The position numbers and the translations under genes are program-made. From an uncultured Bacteroidales bacterium (GTDB lineage: Bacteria; Bacteroidota; Bacteroidia; Bacteroidales; FEN-979): a DNA stretch of 64,000 nucleotides. The notes under the pieces were generated by a model, which was not told the DNA's origin, searched no databases, and was given only the letters and a program-made list of their open reading frames with translations. The stretch lies in the NCBI GenBank assembly GCA_903875045.1, contig CAIQUS010000135.1, positions 1 through 64,000 of the forward strand. The letters run 5' to 3'. Shown piece after piece: positions 8,658 through 17,455 of the stretch. The first letter of the stretch is position 1. The number at the start of each line of letters is the position of its first letter.

Positions 8658-9503
8658 TTAAAAAGAAATTCCAAAAATAAAAAATATACTTTGGGCCTGT
8701 GGATTAGTAAGGAGTGAAACCTGAACAGGTATTGCATACTGCGCAGTGACGGGAATCTCTTTTTTTGCAGTAAGTCCGAGGTTTGTCACACCTGCACATG
8801 GCCCGTACCAAGAACTTCCGAAAGGAATACCGCCGATGAATGGCTTCAGTTCCACACCGATCTTTTTCAGTTGTATTTTATAGGCCAATTCAAAGTAAGT
8901 AGAATAATTATTTTTGGTTCCGGCTCCGTAAACGCCGGCAGAATCCCGATTTTTATCATCGCCGTAGAACAAGGTGCTCGCCATCACCTGCAAAGGAAAT
9001 TTTTCACCTCCTTCAAAGGAAAGACATCCTTCAATTGTGTGAGCCGTTGTTTCGTTATTAAAATCAAAATAACGGTTCCCTTCATTTGGATTCAACCCGT
9101 TCACTGTAAAATAATCAAACACCATCAGGGTAAACCATTCGTAGGTATAGGAAATATAAAGATCTGTTTCAGCATAAGTTCCGGCATTAACCACCGTTGT
9201 ATCATTCACCCGGATGCTTTGTTTCGCGAAGGCGTAAGAACCCCATGCTCCAACATTTAGCCCTTTCCATGAAAATGCCAGGTTTGGCTGGATGGCAGGG
9301 GAGTTTCCGAAATCAATTCCCCGCCAAACATATCGGCTCATCAAATCGGCACCGATCAGAATAGTTGCATCGCTGTCTGTTTTTTCAGCCTCAATTTCGT
9401 CACGTACCTTTTCATCCTGGGCATGGAGGGTAAAAGCAGTAAAAAAACATATAAGAAAAATTGAAACGGAGATAGGACGGGGAGTAACGGTGAAAAAACT
9501 CAT
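8658..9503 (-). CDS. Putative outer-membrane porin-like protein
   Basis: A 281-residue protein with a signal peptide (hydrophobic run about residues 11-26, cleavage after HAQ near 29). The body has a barrel-like pattern: DLMSRYVWRGIDFGNSPAIQ, LNVGAWGSYAF, aromatic girdle residues and a strand-like C-terminus ending FIFGISF with a terminal Phe. The SRYVWRG start resembles TorF-type putative porins and related barrels; I would not assign a substrate. It lies between mutA/receiver and mutB, 9 bp after the receiver gene and 26 bp before mutB, so probable co-transcription suggests a link to organic-acid metabolism. That link is inference only. Confidence 0.65.
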   Translation of the reverse strand: MSFFTVTPRPISVSIFLICFFTAFTLHAQDEKVRDEIEAEKTDSDATILIGADLMSRYVWRGIDFGNSPAIQPNLAFSWKGLNVGAWGSYAFAKQSIRVNDTTVVNAGTYAETDLYISYTYEWFTLMVFDYFTVNGLNPNEGNRYFDFNNETTAHTIEGCLSFEGGEKFPLQVMASTLFYGDDKNRDSAGVYGAGTKNNYSTYFELAYKIQLKKIGVELKPFIGGIPFGSSWYGPCAGVTNLGLTAKKEIPVTAQYAIPVQVSLLTNPQAQSIFFIFGISF

Positions 9504-9512
9504 TTCATTGGG

Positions 9513-9923
9513 TTATAAAACTAAAAGACGTTGCAATTCACTTATTTCAAAAGGTTTGCTCATATAATGATCCATCCCGGCGTCAAACAGCCGTTTACGA
9601 TCATCAGCGAAAGCATTTGCAGTAATAGCAATGATTTTCACCCGCTGATCCGGCGTGGTTTGCCTTTCTGCCTCAATCTTCCTTATTTCACAGGTCGCTG
9701 CAATTCCATCCATCACAGGCATCATGATATCCATTAAAATAACATCATAATGCTTGTTTGTGAACTTTACCACCGAAGCTGCACCATCCTCGGCCGAATC
9801 TACCTGATGGCCAAGCCTTGTCAATGTCGCCGACATCAGCCTGATATTGATGCGGTTATCATCAACCACCATAATTTGTAATGGTTTAAGGCTGGTGTTT
9901 AAAGTATTTCCATTCATATACAT
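9513..9923 (-). CDS. Stand-alone response-regulator receiver protein
   Basis: A CheY-like single receiver domain of about 136 residues. The acidic pair and phosphorylation site are visible: MVVDDNRIN, then VILMDIMMPVMDG with the acceptor Asp, IIAITANAF with the switch Thr, and the invariant Lys in YMSKPFEISEL. There is no output domain. The sequence most resembles the C-terminal receiver of hybrid histidine kinases (the NRIN and MDGIAAT wording), so it may be a detached phosphorelay module. The frame opens further upstream from a TTG at 9944; ATGs at 9923 or 9917 are better starts. It sits 33 bp after mutA and 9 bp before the porin-like gene, an unusual place for a signalling protein. Confidence 0.85.
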   Translation of the reverse strand: MYMNGNTLNTSLKPLQIMVVDDNRINIRLMSATLTRLGHQVDSAEDGAASVVKFTNKHYDVILMDIMMPVMDGIAATCEIRKIEAERQTTPDQRVKIIAITANAFADDRKRLFDAGMDHYMSKPFEISELQRLLVL

Positions 9924-9956
9924 CTCTTTCAGGTAAGTTGGCAATACCGTATAGTT

Positions 9957-11840
9957 CTATTTAACGCCCAGTTTATTTTGAAAGTCACGCAATGTTTCGA
10001 GCAGGTTGCTTCTGACATGAATGAAATCATCAACCCCGGAAGATTTAAAAGTTTCTGCCATATCCTTAGGAAAACCTGCTACCACTATTCTGGCTTTGCT
10101 TCCGGCTGCTTTGATTTTGCCGGCAATTTCCGGTACGATTCGGGGATACTCTTCATCCGAACTGCAAATGACAATGACCTCAGCATTTGATAACAAAGCA
10201 GATTCAACACCCTCGTCAACTGTTAAAAAACATTGATTATCCAGTATTTCATACCCGGAACAGCCAAAAAAATTTGCTGCAAAACCGGCTCGGGCCCTGA
10301 GCATGGCCAAATTACCCATCGTAAAAAGGAAAATAGCCGGGCGCTTGCCACCATGTTTCACAAATCGTTCAGTGGTAAGCCTGATCTCTTCAAAGCCGGA
10401 AGCTATCCGGAACGGGACAAGTCTTTTACAGATGACAGGAGCCTGAGTTTGAGGTTCAATCAGGGGCTGAATTGAATCAGCCATGAGTTCCGTGTGATCC
10501 GGATACTGATTGGTTCCCAGCATGATGATTTTTCGTTGTGCAATATCCAAAACCTTCTGGTTCCGGCTTCGTTCAACTTCATCCTGGATAAATCCCGATT
10601 TTACACATTCGATCATGCCTCCACGGCCCTCGACATCCTTAAACAATTCCCAGGCATGGTGGGCAATCGAATGTGTAAGGTTTTCAATATAGTACGACCC
10701 TGCTGCAGGGTCAACAATTTTATCAAGATATGATTCCTCCTTCAAAACCAGTTGCTGGTTCCTGGCAATCCTGCGCGAAATTTCGTCCGGATCCCTGAAT
10801 GTGATGTCAAAGGGGTTAATCGAAACAGAGTCGGCATTTCCAAGAATGGCCGACATTCCTTCGGTTGTGGTACGCAACATATTCACATACGGATCGTAAA
10901 TCGATTTATTCCACAAAGCAGTCGTAGCATGGATAAACAATTTCAAAGAATCCTCTCGCTTTGCCTGATATTGCTCAACCATCCGTGCCCATAACAAACG
11001 GGCCGCCCTGAATTTGGCAATTTCCATAAAATAGTTCGGTCCGATCCCCAGTGAAAATTGAAAGTATGGGGCAACCTCATCAGCCGAAGCCCCCCTGCCG
11101 GTTAAACTTGCAAGATATTCGCTTGCACAAGCCAGACTGAAAGCAAGTTCCTGAACCAGTGATGAACCTGCATCCTGAAAATAATGACCGTTCACCATGA
11201 TGGCCTTAAAACCCGGAATTTTTCCCCTGACCATGCTCAGCAAAGATTCCGCCTCCTCCATGTCATGGTCCCAACTCACATAAAAACTTCCATGAAGTAA
11301 TAAATGGCCAATTGGATCGAAATTGATTGATCCCGTTATTTTCTCATTTGGAACACCCCTGTCAATCAACTCTTTGATGAAATATTCCAACACCGACTGA
11401 TAGGATTTTGCGGAGATGAAGTTAATACCGGTTTTGTGAAAATCGATCCCTGACAACAAATCACTCAACTGCTGAAAGGTAGTTACTTCATTCGCTTTTA
11501 ACCCAACGGCACCGGCACCTTTTGCAATGGCATCCCTCGCGAGGATATTGCTTTGCAGAATATCTTCCGGATAAATATCCTGCCGGATAATCCAATCATT
11601 ATTTTCCTTCCTGCAACCCCGGACATACGGTGCACAATCAGGAGGTGCATTCAGATATTCAAGTCCTGCAAGGTCTTCCGACCGGTAATATGGTTTAACA
11701 TCAAATCCTTCATCGGTTTTCCAGATCAGTTTTTTATTATAGTCCCCCCCCTTCAGGTCGGTCTTGATTTTTTCCTCCCAGGTACTGGTGGGAACCGGTG
11801 GAAATTCTGAAAATATTTTCGTCTGCTCGCTGTGGTCCAT
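9957..11840 (-). CDS. mutA: Methylmalonyl-CoA mutase, small subunit
   Basis: The 627-residue small subunit forms a heterodimer with MutB. It shares the mutase barrel fold (IYPEDILQSNILARDAIAKG, MVNGHYFQDAGSS, LFIHATTALWNKSIYDPYVN). Its C-terminal domain lacks the cobalamin DxHxxG motif, having FTMGNLAMLRARAGF at that place, as expected of the non-catalytic subunit. A good promoter (TTTG-N20-TAAATTTG on the minus strand) ends about 70 bp upstream of the ATG, making this the likely first gene of a six-gene leftward operon that includes mutB. Confidence 0.95.
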   Translation of the reverse strand: MDHSEQTKIFSEFPPVPTSTWEEKIKTDLKGGDYNKKLIWKTDEGFDVKPYYRSEDLAGLEYLNAPPDCAPYVRGCRKENNDWIIRQDIYPEDILQSNILARDAIAKGAGAVGLKANEVTTFQQLSDLLSGIDFHKTGINFISAKSYQSVLEYFIKELIDRGVPNEKITGSINFDPIGHLLLHGSFYVSWDHDMEEAESLLSMVRGKIPGFKAIMVNGHYFQDAGSSLVQELAFSLACASEYLASLTGRGASADEVAPYFQFSLGIGPNYFMEIAKFRAARLLWARMVEQYQAKREDSLKLFIHATTALWNKSIYDPYVNMLRTTTEGMSAILGNADSVSINPFDITFRDPDEISRRIARNQQLVLKEESYLDKIVDPAAGSYYIENLTHSIAHHAWELFKDVEGRGGMIECVKSGFIQDEVERSRNQKVLDIAQRKIIMLGTNQYPDHTELMADSIQPLIEPQTQAPVICKRLVPFRIASGFEEIRLTTERFVKHGGKRPAIFLFTMGNLAMLRARAGFAANFFGCSGYEILDNQCFLTVDEGVESALLSNAEVIVICSSDEEYPRIVPEIAGKIKAAGSKARIVVAGFPKDMAETFKSSGVDDFIHVRSNLLETLRDFQNKLGVK

Positions 11841-11911
11841 GACTGATAGTTGATGTAGTATTTGACGTTTTACCAGAGAATTAAAGCAACTTGTCGCCTA
11901 TAAAAGTACCA

Positions 11912-11943
11912 CAAATTTAAAGAATTATATAACTTTACACAAA
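11912..11943 (-). promoter_or_regulatory. mutA: Promoter for the mutA operon
   Basis: On the minus strand TTTG (11940-11943) is followed, after 20 nt, by TAAATTTG (11912-11919), an excellent fit to the Bacteroidota -33/-7 consensus. The predicted transcript start is near 11905, giving a leader of about 65 nt before mutA. Confidence 0.65.
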
Positions 11944-11950
11944 AAAACAG

Positions 11951-12808
11951 ATGATTGTTGCATTAAGTGGGTCCACCGGGTTTGTGGGTCAGGCCCTCAT
12001 GAAGAAAATGGTGGAACTGGGATGGACGGTGCGAAACATTAACCGTGGATCCTTTGCCATGTCTGATCAGGAATTCCTTGAACAGTATGCAGAAGGTGCC
12101 GACGTGGTCATTAATCTCGCAGGGGCGCCGGTTTCAAAGAAATGGACGCCTGCTTACAAAAATGAAATCTATGAAAGTCGTATAAATACCACGCGGAAAA
12201 TTTCCGAATCCATCTTCCGGGCCATTAAAAAGCCATCCGTTTTTATTTCAACATCGGCAATCGGAATCTACGATTCTGTTCATACTCATACAGAATCAAG
12301 CCAGTCATTTGCGAATTCATTTCTGGCCAGCGTTTGCCATAATTGGGAACTTGAAGCCTTGAAATCTGAAAATATTTCACGGGTGGTGATCCTTCGTCTC
12401 GGTGTGGTACTTGGTGAAGATGGGGGCGCACTGCAAAAGATGCACTTCCCTTTCAGCATCGGGGCAGGCGGCAAATTAGGAAACGGGGAACAGGCTGTAT
12501 CATTTATCCACATCTCGGACCTGGTCGACTCGATCATTTTCACGATTGAAAACACGTCAGTCAGGGGTATTGTCAATGCCGTAGCACCTGTTCCATCATG
12601 TAATGCAGAGTTCACGGATAAACTTGGGAAGGTGCTCGGCCAGCCAACATGGCTGACAGTGCCCGGATTTGCATTAAAGATGATTTACGGGGAAGGGGCT
12701 CAGGTATTGCTCGAAGGCCAGAAAGTCCTCCCTGAAAAATTGCTTCAGGCCGGCTTCACTTTTAAGTATCCGACAATCCAGAATGCGCTGGTTCAAATCT
12801 ATCGTTGA
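11951..12808 (+). CDS. TIGR01777-type NAD(P)-dependent epimerase
   Basis: A 285-residue extended short-chain dehydrogenase of the YfcH/TIGR01777 group (SDR39U1-like). The Rossmann start is GSTGFVGQALMKKM, followed by VINLAGAPVSKKWTPAYKNEI and SRINTTRKI. The STSAIGIYD segment takes the place of a classic active-site stretch. The C-terminus has the small domain typical of the family (YGEGAQVLLEGQKVLPEKLLQAGFTFKYP). The substrate is unknown for the whole family. Its end overlaps the convergent S46 peptidase gene by 10 bp. A TAACTTTA sequence at 11930-11937 is a near match to the -7 element. Confidence 0.88.
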   Translation: MIVALSGSTGFVGQALMKKMVELGWTVRNINRGSFAMSDQEFLEQYAEGADVVINLAGAPVSKKWTPAYKNEIYESRINTTRKISESIFRAIKKPSVFISTSAIGIYDSVHTHTESSQSFANSFLASVCHNWELEALKSENISRVVILRLGVVLGEDGGALQKMHFPFSIGAGGKLGNGEQAVSFIHISDLVDSIIFTIENTSVRGIVNAVAPVPSCNAEFTDKLGKVLGQPTWLTVPGFALKMIYGEGAQVLLEGQKVLPEKLLQAGFTFKYPTIQNALVQIYR

Positions 12809-14964
12809 ATAATTTTCATCTCGTTGATCAGCCGTTTGCTGTTTGCCACCTTGTCAATAACAAATAGGCAATACCTGATATCAATGGATATATTCCGGCA
12901 TTGCGACGGATCATACATCAGATCACTCAGAGTGCCTTCCCAATTACGGTCAAAATTGATCCCGATAAGTTGTCCCTCTCCATTCAGGACAGGACTTCCC
13001 GAGTTCCCTCCTGTTGTATGGTTACTCGCCGTAAAGGCTACATGCATGTTGCCATCCTGGTCTGCATAACTTCCATAATCCTTTTCCAGAAATAATTTTT
13101 TCAGCTGAGGATCAACCTGATAATCATAAATGGTTGAATCCTCCTTCTGCATAACACCGGCCAGAGTGGTAAAATAATTATATTTTACCGCATCTGCCGG
13201 GAAATAATCATCCACTTTTCCGTAAGCAATGCGCAACGTAGAATTTGCATCCGGATACCATACTTTTTGTGGTTGCATTTCCATCTGAGCTGCCATGTAG
13301 ATTCGCTGAAGACTATCGATCTGCTGCGAGAGCCGGGTCATTTTGGGTGTGATATCCTTCTCATAGCGTTCGAAAAGACTGGTCATCAGGTGAAAAGCAC
13401 GATCTTTTTCCATTGTTCTTACCCTGGAGGGTTTATAGGAATCCAGAAAATCCAATACCCTGGAAGAGTCGGCAAAAACAGAGGTTGAAAACAGTCGGGC
13501 AGCGTAATTTTCAAAATCATTTTTGTATTCCTTTTCGATCTCAGCAAATACATCGGGAAGGTAAGCAGGGTCCATTTTTGCACTCATCTCCTTCAGCATG
13601 GCCACCATCACTTTTTGGTCGATGGGCTGATGGTAATTTTTATAGAAATCCCTGGCATTCCTTTTTAAACTTTCTGTGACATTAATAAGATCCTTTGGTT
13701 TTGTTTGTTTATTATGGCTGATCCTGGCCAATTCCCTGAAACCGGAGGCAAACCTCACAATTTCAATGCCTAGTCCGGCCTCACCGATAAAAATTGAAGA
13801 TAGATCAATTGGCAGGAAATCTTTATATGCCGATTTGAATGAACTCAGTAAATTTCCATAGCGGGCTTGTCTTTCTGCGGTGGAATCTGCCCAGTTTTGG
13901 AAATTCCGTTCAAACCTCATTTTCACCGATAATGCATCGATTCGTCTGATGCCACGTGACTCGCCAATCATCTTTTTCCAGTAATTTGCGATACCATTGG
14001 CTTTGGAGGTATATTGGATACGAACCATCCGGCTTTCATCCATGGCAGCCTTCATTATCTCGAGTCGTTGCTGGCGAAGGCCAACCCTGAGCGGATTTTC
14101 TTTGTTGGCCGTTAAATCCACTCCAAAAGAGGTAAGATACTCGCGGGTACTGCCCGGATAACCAAAGACAAAGGTGAAATCGCTTTTTTGATACCCTTTT
14201 AACGAAATTGGCAAATAATATTTTGGTTTATATGGGATATTCTCTTTTGAGTAAGATGCCGGCTCATTATCTTTACTGGCATAAATCCTGAAAACAGAAA
14301 AATCACCAGTATGTCGCGGCCACATCCAGTTATCGGTATCCCCTCCGAATTTTCCAATGTTTGAGGGTGGTGCCCCAACAAGCCTGACATCCTTATATAT
14401 TTCGTTGACAAACAGATAATATTGATTTCCATAATAAAATGGTCTGATTTTAGCTTCAAACCGGGCTCCCTGCGTCGCCGCCCGTTCAAGCTTCTCCGCA
14501 TTTTGCTGGATGAGTTGTGCCCGCTGAAACTGATTCAGTTTATCATCGACACCTTCAAGAACTTTCGCTGTCACATCTTCCATACGAATCAGCAAGGTGA
14601 CCGTAACACCCGGGCATGGGAGTTCCTCTTCAAACGACCTTGCCCAGAATCCATCTGTCAGATAATCATGCTGAAGCGAGCTCTGCCGCTGAATGGCACC
14701 AAGTCCGCAATGATGATTTGTGAGAATAAGTCCCTGGGAAGAAACGATTTCGGCTGTACAACCACCTCCAAACTGTACAATGGCATCTTTCAGGCTCGAA
14801 TGATTAACGCTGTAAATATCCTCTGCGGAAAGTTTCAGCCCTAGATCCTGCATTCGCTTAATGTTTAACTGCTCGAGGAGCATCGGGATCCACATCCCCT
14901 CTTCTGCTGTTGCTGTAATGCGCAACATCATTATCATTAGAAAAATGATCCCTGATTTCTTCAT
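12799..14964 (-). CDS. S46 dipeptidyl-peptidase, DPP11-type (Asp/Glu-specific)
   Basis: This 721-residue periplasmic serine exopeptidase releases dipeptides for amino-acid-fermenting Bacteroidota. It has a signal peptide (residues 1-20). The catalytic groups are in TNHHC (H85), MWPRHTGDFS (D221, likely the triad Asp) and GNSGSP (S655). The specificity residue is Arg673 in NFDRNWEG. Porphyromonas DPP11 also has Arg673 and Ser655, whereas DPP7 has Gly at 673, so P1 Asp/Glu preference is predicted. The length and residue numbers match DPP11 closely. The start overlaps the trmB stop by 4 bp (ATGA), and the 3' end overlaps a convergent gene by 10 bp. Confidence 0.93.
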   Translation of the reverse strand: MKKSGIIFLMIMMLRITATAEEGMWIPMLLEQLNIKRMQDLGLKLSAEDIYSVNHSSLKDAIVQFGGGCTAEIVSSQGLILTNHHCGLGAIQRQSSLQHDYLTDGFWARSFEEELPCPGVTVTLLIRMEDVTAKVLEGVDDKLNQFQRAQLIQQNAEKLERAATQGARFEAKIRPFYYGNQYYLFVNEIYKDVRLVGAPPSNIGKFGGDTDNWMWPRHTGDFSVFRIYASKDNEPASYSKENIPYKPKYYLPISLKGYQKSDFTFVFGYPGSTREYLTSFGVDLTANKENPLRVGLRQQRLEIMKAAMDESRMVRIQYTSKANGIANYWKKMIGESRGIRRIDALSVKMRFERNFQNWADSTAERQARYGNLLSSFKSAYKDFLPIDLSSIFIGEAGLGIEIVRFASGFRELARISHNKQTKPKDLINVTESLKRNARDFYKNYHQPIDQKVMVAMLKEMSAKMDPAYLPDVFAEIEKEYKNDFENYAARLFSTSVFADSSRVLDFLDSYKPSRVRTMEKDRAFHLMTSLFERYEKDITPKMTRLSQQIDSLQRIYMAAQMEMQPQKVWYPDANSTLRIAYGKVDDYFPADAVKYNYFTTLAGVMQKEDSTIYDYQVDPQLKKLFLEKDYGSYADQDGNMHVAFTASNHTTGGNSGSPVLNGEGQLIGINFDRNWEGTLSDLMYDPSQCRNISIDIRYCLFVIDKVANSKRLINEMKIIQR

Positions 14965-15626
14965 TTTGTATTAAGTTGAAACCGTAAATAACAAATCTTT
15001 TTACCCATTTCAAGCCATCGGTTTTCATAATAGGTTTGGATGTCGACCGCATCATCGGCAATGCCTGATTGATAAAGATCATCGGTGGCCCATAATAATT
15101 GATGCTGCTGTTCCCTGATCACATCCAGTGTGTAGGAATAAAAAAAGAAATCATCCGTTTTCAGATGGATGATCCCGTCAGGAGAGAGGATATTCTTGTA
15201 TTTGGCCAAAAAAACCGGGGCTGTAAGCCTCAATCTTTCTTTTCGCACTTGCGGATCCGGAAAGGTGATCCAGATTTCTGCGATTTCCGATGGAGCAAAA
15301 ATTTGTTCTACATGATCCACCATGATCCTCACAAATCCGACATTTTTCAGGCCTTGCTCTTCAACACTTTTACTGCCCCGCCAAAGCCTTGCCCCTTTCC
15401 AGTCGATACCGATAAAATTTCTCCGGGGATATTTATTTGCAAGCCCGACAGTGTATTCGCCCTTGCCACAACCAAGTTCTACGATAATGGGATGATCGTT
15501 GCAGAAAAATTCCTCACGCCATTTAGATTTTAAAGAAAATCCTGCAAGAAGATCGTTATAGGCAGGCTGTAACAGGTGAGGAAAAGAGAGGTTTTCCTGA
15601 AAATGGATCAGTTTCTTTTTTGCCAC
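14961..15626 (-). CDS. trmB: tRNA (guanine-N7)-methyltransferase
   Basis: It forms m7G46 in the variable loop of tRNA using SAM. The 221-residue sequence has the SAM-binding motif VELGCGKGEYT, the FIGIDWKGARLWRG segment and the family signature ITFPDPQVRKER, followed by RLTAPVFLAKY and LKTDDFFFYSYT. The start is a GTG at 15624-15626, since no ATG fits. It is translationally coupled to the S46 peptidase downstream (ATGA overlap) and starts 8 bp after the HU/SPOR protein gene. Confidence 0.94.
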   Translation of the reverse strand: MAKKKLIHFQENLSFPHLLQPAYNDLLAGFSLKSKWREEFFCNDHPIIVELGCGKGEYTVGLANKYPRRNFIGIDWKGARLWRGSKSVEEQGLKNVGFVRIMVDHVEQIFAPSEIAEIWITFPDPQVRKERLRLTAPVFLAKYKNILSPDGIIHLKTDDFFFYSYTLDVIREQQHQLLWATDDLYQSGIADDAVDIQTYYENRWLEMGKKICYLRFQLNTK

Positions 15627-15634
15627 AGATCCCT

Positions 15635-16618
15635 TTATTTTTCAAGTATCCAGGCACCAATGATATCATTGGATTTTGCCAATGCCAGAAGTTGACTTGA
15701 TTCACTTTGATCGGAGCACGTACCGATTGTAACACGAAAAAGACCGGTTCTTGACTGGTCAAAAATGGATGCCTCCAAACCTTTTTGCTGCAATTCTGTA
15801 ATTAATTTTTCAGCATTCTCTTTCATTTTGAAGGCACCAACAATTACAGCATATTGATCATTTTGGCCGATGGCCGGTTTGGCAACTTCCACAGGAGCTG
15901 GTGTAACAACAATTTTATCAGCCGTCTTAACTCCGGAAACCGGAATAACCGGTACTACTCTTTTATTGACAGCAGGTGCTTTCGCAAACCTTGTGTATAC
16001 TGAACCCAGTATCCCGGCTTTATTTGCAAAATTGGTTGATAATTTGTCGTATTGAGTTACACCAATAACTGCGGCAACACCGATGGGCAGTGCAATTACA
16101 GCGGCCCATTTCAGTGCCCTCGGAAGAATAAATTTCTTTCCAGTTTGCTGAATTCTCCGGTTTGAATGGTTCCAGGAATACTTAAATGATGACGAATTCC
16201 TCATGATCGGAGGAGAAATGAATGAAATCAGGCCAAATGCATCCGAAAGTAGATTGGCATCCTGCTCCTGTTCAAAATGGATGATACCCTCTTTGCCGGG
16301 ATAGAGTTTCCCAATCTGCGGAAAAATACACGGTTTCTCGGTTTTTAAGATAAAACGGCATTCATCTGAAAATTCGTCAATCATCCTGCAGGCATCCACG
16401 TACGAAGTTTCAAAGGATGCAGCCACTGCATTGGCCAGTAGCCCGTCATTTTGCTTCAGGTTGATGTTAAAAAGCAACTTTTTCGCAGGGGGCTGAAATG
16501 TATGATGCACAGGGTCAATCCGGGCCGGGGAGTAATTACCAATAAACCCGCCAAACCCCGGAATGATCACGCAGTCGTGCAAGGATAATAGTTCAGCAAT
16601 GCAAATACGGATGTCCAT
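15635..16618 (-). CDS. HU-like/CCDC81-type domain and SPOR-domain membrane protein
   Basis: This 327-residue protein has three parts. Residues 1-130 (IAELLSLHDCVIIPGFGGFIGNY, then KLLFNINLKQNDGLLANAVA) match the prokaryotic HU-CCDC81 domain found in Bacteroidota division-associated proteins. One membrane segment lies near 168-187 (WAAVIALPIGVAAVIGV). A C-terminal SPOR domain (about 252-327; YAVIVGAFKMKENAEKLITEL, then FRVTIGTCSDQSES) should bind denuded septal peptidoglycan. The predicted topology is cytoplasmic HU-like domain, membrane anchor, periplasmic SPOR. A role at the division site is inferred from SPOR. No DNA-binding proof can be read here. It sits between kdsB and trmB. Confidence 0.8.
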   Translation of the reverse strand: MDIRICIAELLSLHDCVIIPGFGGFIGNYSPARIDPVHHTFQPPAKKLLFNINLKQNDGLLANAVAASFETSYVDACRMIDEFSDECRFILKTEKPCIFPQIGKLYPGKEGIIHFEQEQDANLLSDAFGLISFISPPIMRNSSSFKYSWNHSNRRIQQTGKKFILPRALKWAAVIALPIGVAAVIGVTQYDKLSTNFANKAGILGSVYTRFAKAPAVNKRVVPVIPVSGVKTADKIVVTPAPVEVAKPAIGQNDQYAVIVGAFKMKENAEKLITELQQKGLEASIFDQSRTGLFRVTIGTCSDQSESSQLLALAKSNDIIGAWILEK

Positions 16619-16652
16619 TTCCTGATCTTTTTCAGTGTGCTAAGATACGAAA

Positions 16653-17414
16653 TTATTGATCAAAGGTTCCGCTTTTGTTCGTAATTTTTAATAAATCAGC
16701 AGGTGTGTCAATAGCAATACTTTCATAATCAGTTAATTTCGTCATAATCCTGTATCCATGATCAAGCCAGCGCAACTGCTCAAGCGATTCAGCAAGTTCC
16801 AGTTCCGAAACCGGTAAATTGACAATTTTTCCAAGCACTGCTGCCTGATATCCATAAATTCCGATATGTTTGTAAAAAGTCGTGGCCAGCAGCCACTCCT
16901 GCTGATTTTTACCTCTCACGTACGGAATCACAGAACGGCTGAAAAACATGGCATATCCCTGTTTGTCAACCACAGCCTTTACAACATGCTGGCTTGCCAG
17001 TTCTTCTGCAGAAGATATCTTTTTGACCAGTGTCGCCAGTTGGGTTTGCGGATGATTGAAACATGCCGCCACCTGTCCAATCTGTTCTGGCTCAATGAAT
17101 GGTTCATCCCCCTGGATATTTATCACGTAATCATAATCTTCACCTGCGGTGCGAAGGTTCACGACAACTTCATTGCAACGCCCGGTCCCGCTGATGTGAG
17201 ATTCACTTGTCATCATCACATTACCACCGAACAGGCTGACATGATTAAATATGGCCATGTCATCAGTGGCAACGATCACTTTTGCAAGTTTATCGCATTG
17301 AACAGCCTGTTCATATACCCGTTGAACCATGCTTTTCCCGTTAATCATCACAAGCGGTTTCCCGGGAAAACGTGACGAGGCATATCTTGCAGGGATTACA
17401 CCCAGAATTTTCAT
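16653..17414 (-). CDS. kdsB: 3-deoxy-manno-octulosonate cytidylyltransferase
   Basis: It activates Kdo as CMP-Kdo for the inner core of lipopolysaccharide. The N-terminal nucleotide-binding signature PARYASSRFPGKPL is exact; VATDDMAIF, the INIQGDEPFIEPEQI block and the HIGIYGYQAAVL segment follow in family order. Length (253) is standard. It lies between the deoxynucleoside kinase and the HU/SPOR gene on the minus strand. No other Kdo gene (kdsA, kdsC, kdsD) is in the window. Confidence 0.96.
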   Translation of the reverse strand: MKILGVIPARYASSRFPGKPLVMINGKSMVQRVYEQAVQCDKLAKVIVATDDMAIFNHVSLFGGNVMMTSESHISGTGRCNEVVVNLRTAGEDYDYVINIQGDEPFIEPEQIGQVAACFNHPQTQLATLVKKISSAEELASQHVVKAVVDKQGYAMFFSRSVIPYVRGKNQQEWLLATTFYKHIGIYGYQAAVLGKIVNLPVSELELAESLEQLRWLDHGYRIMTKLTDYESIAIDTPADLLKITNKSGTFDQ

Positions 17415-17455
17415 CTTATTTCATTTTGGCCTTTAACCCCGGAGCAAGCCTGCAT

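Noticed and set aside
12286-12615. Leftward frame antisense to the TIGR01777 epimerase
   Set aside because: It overlaps a clear SDR gene and has no recognisable domain.
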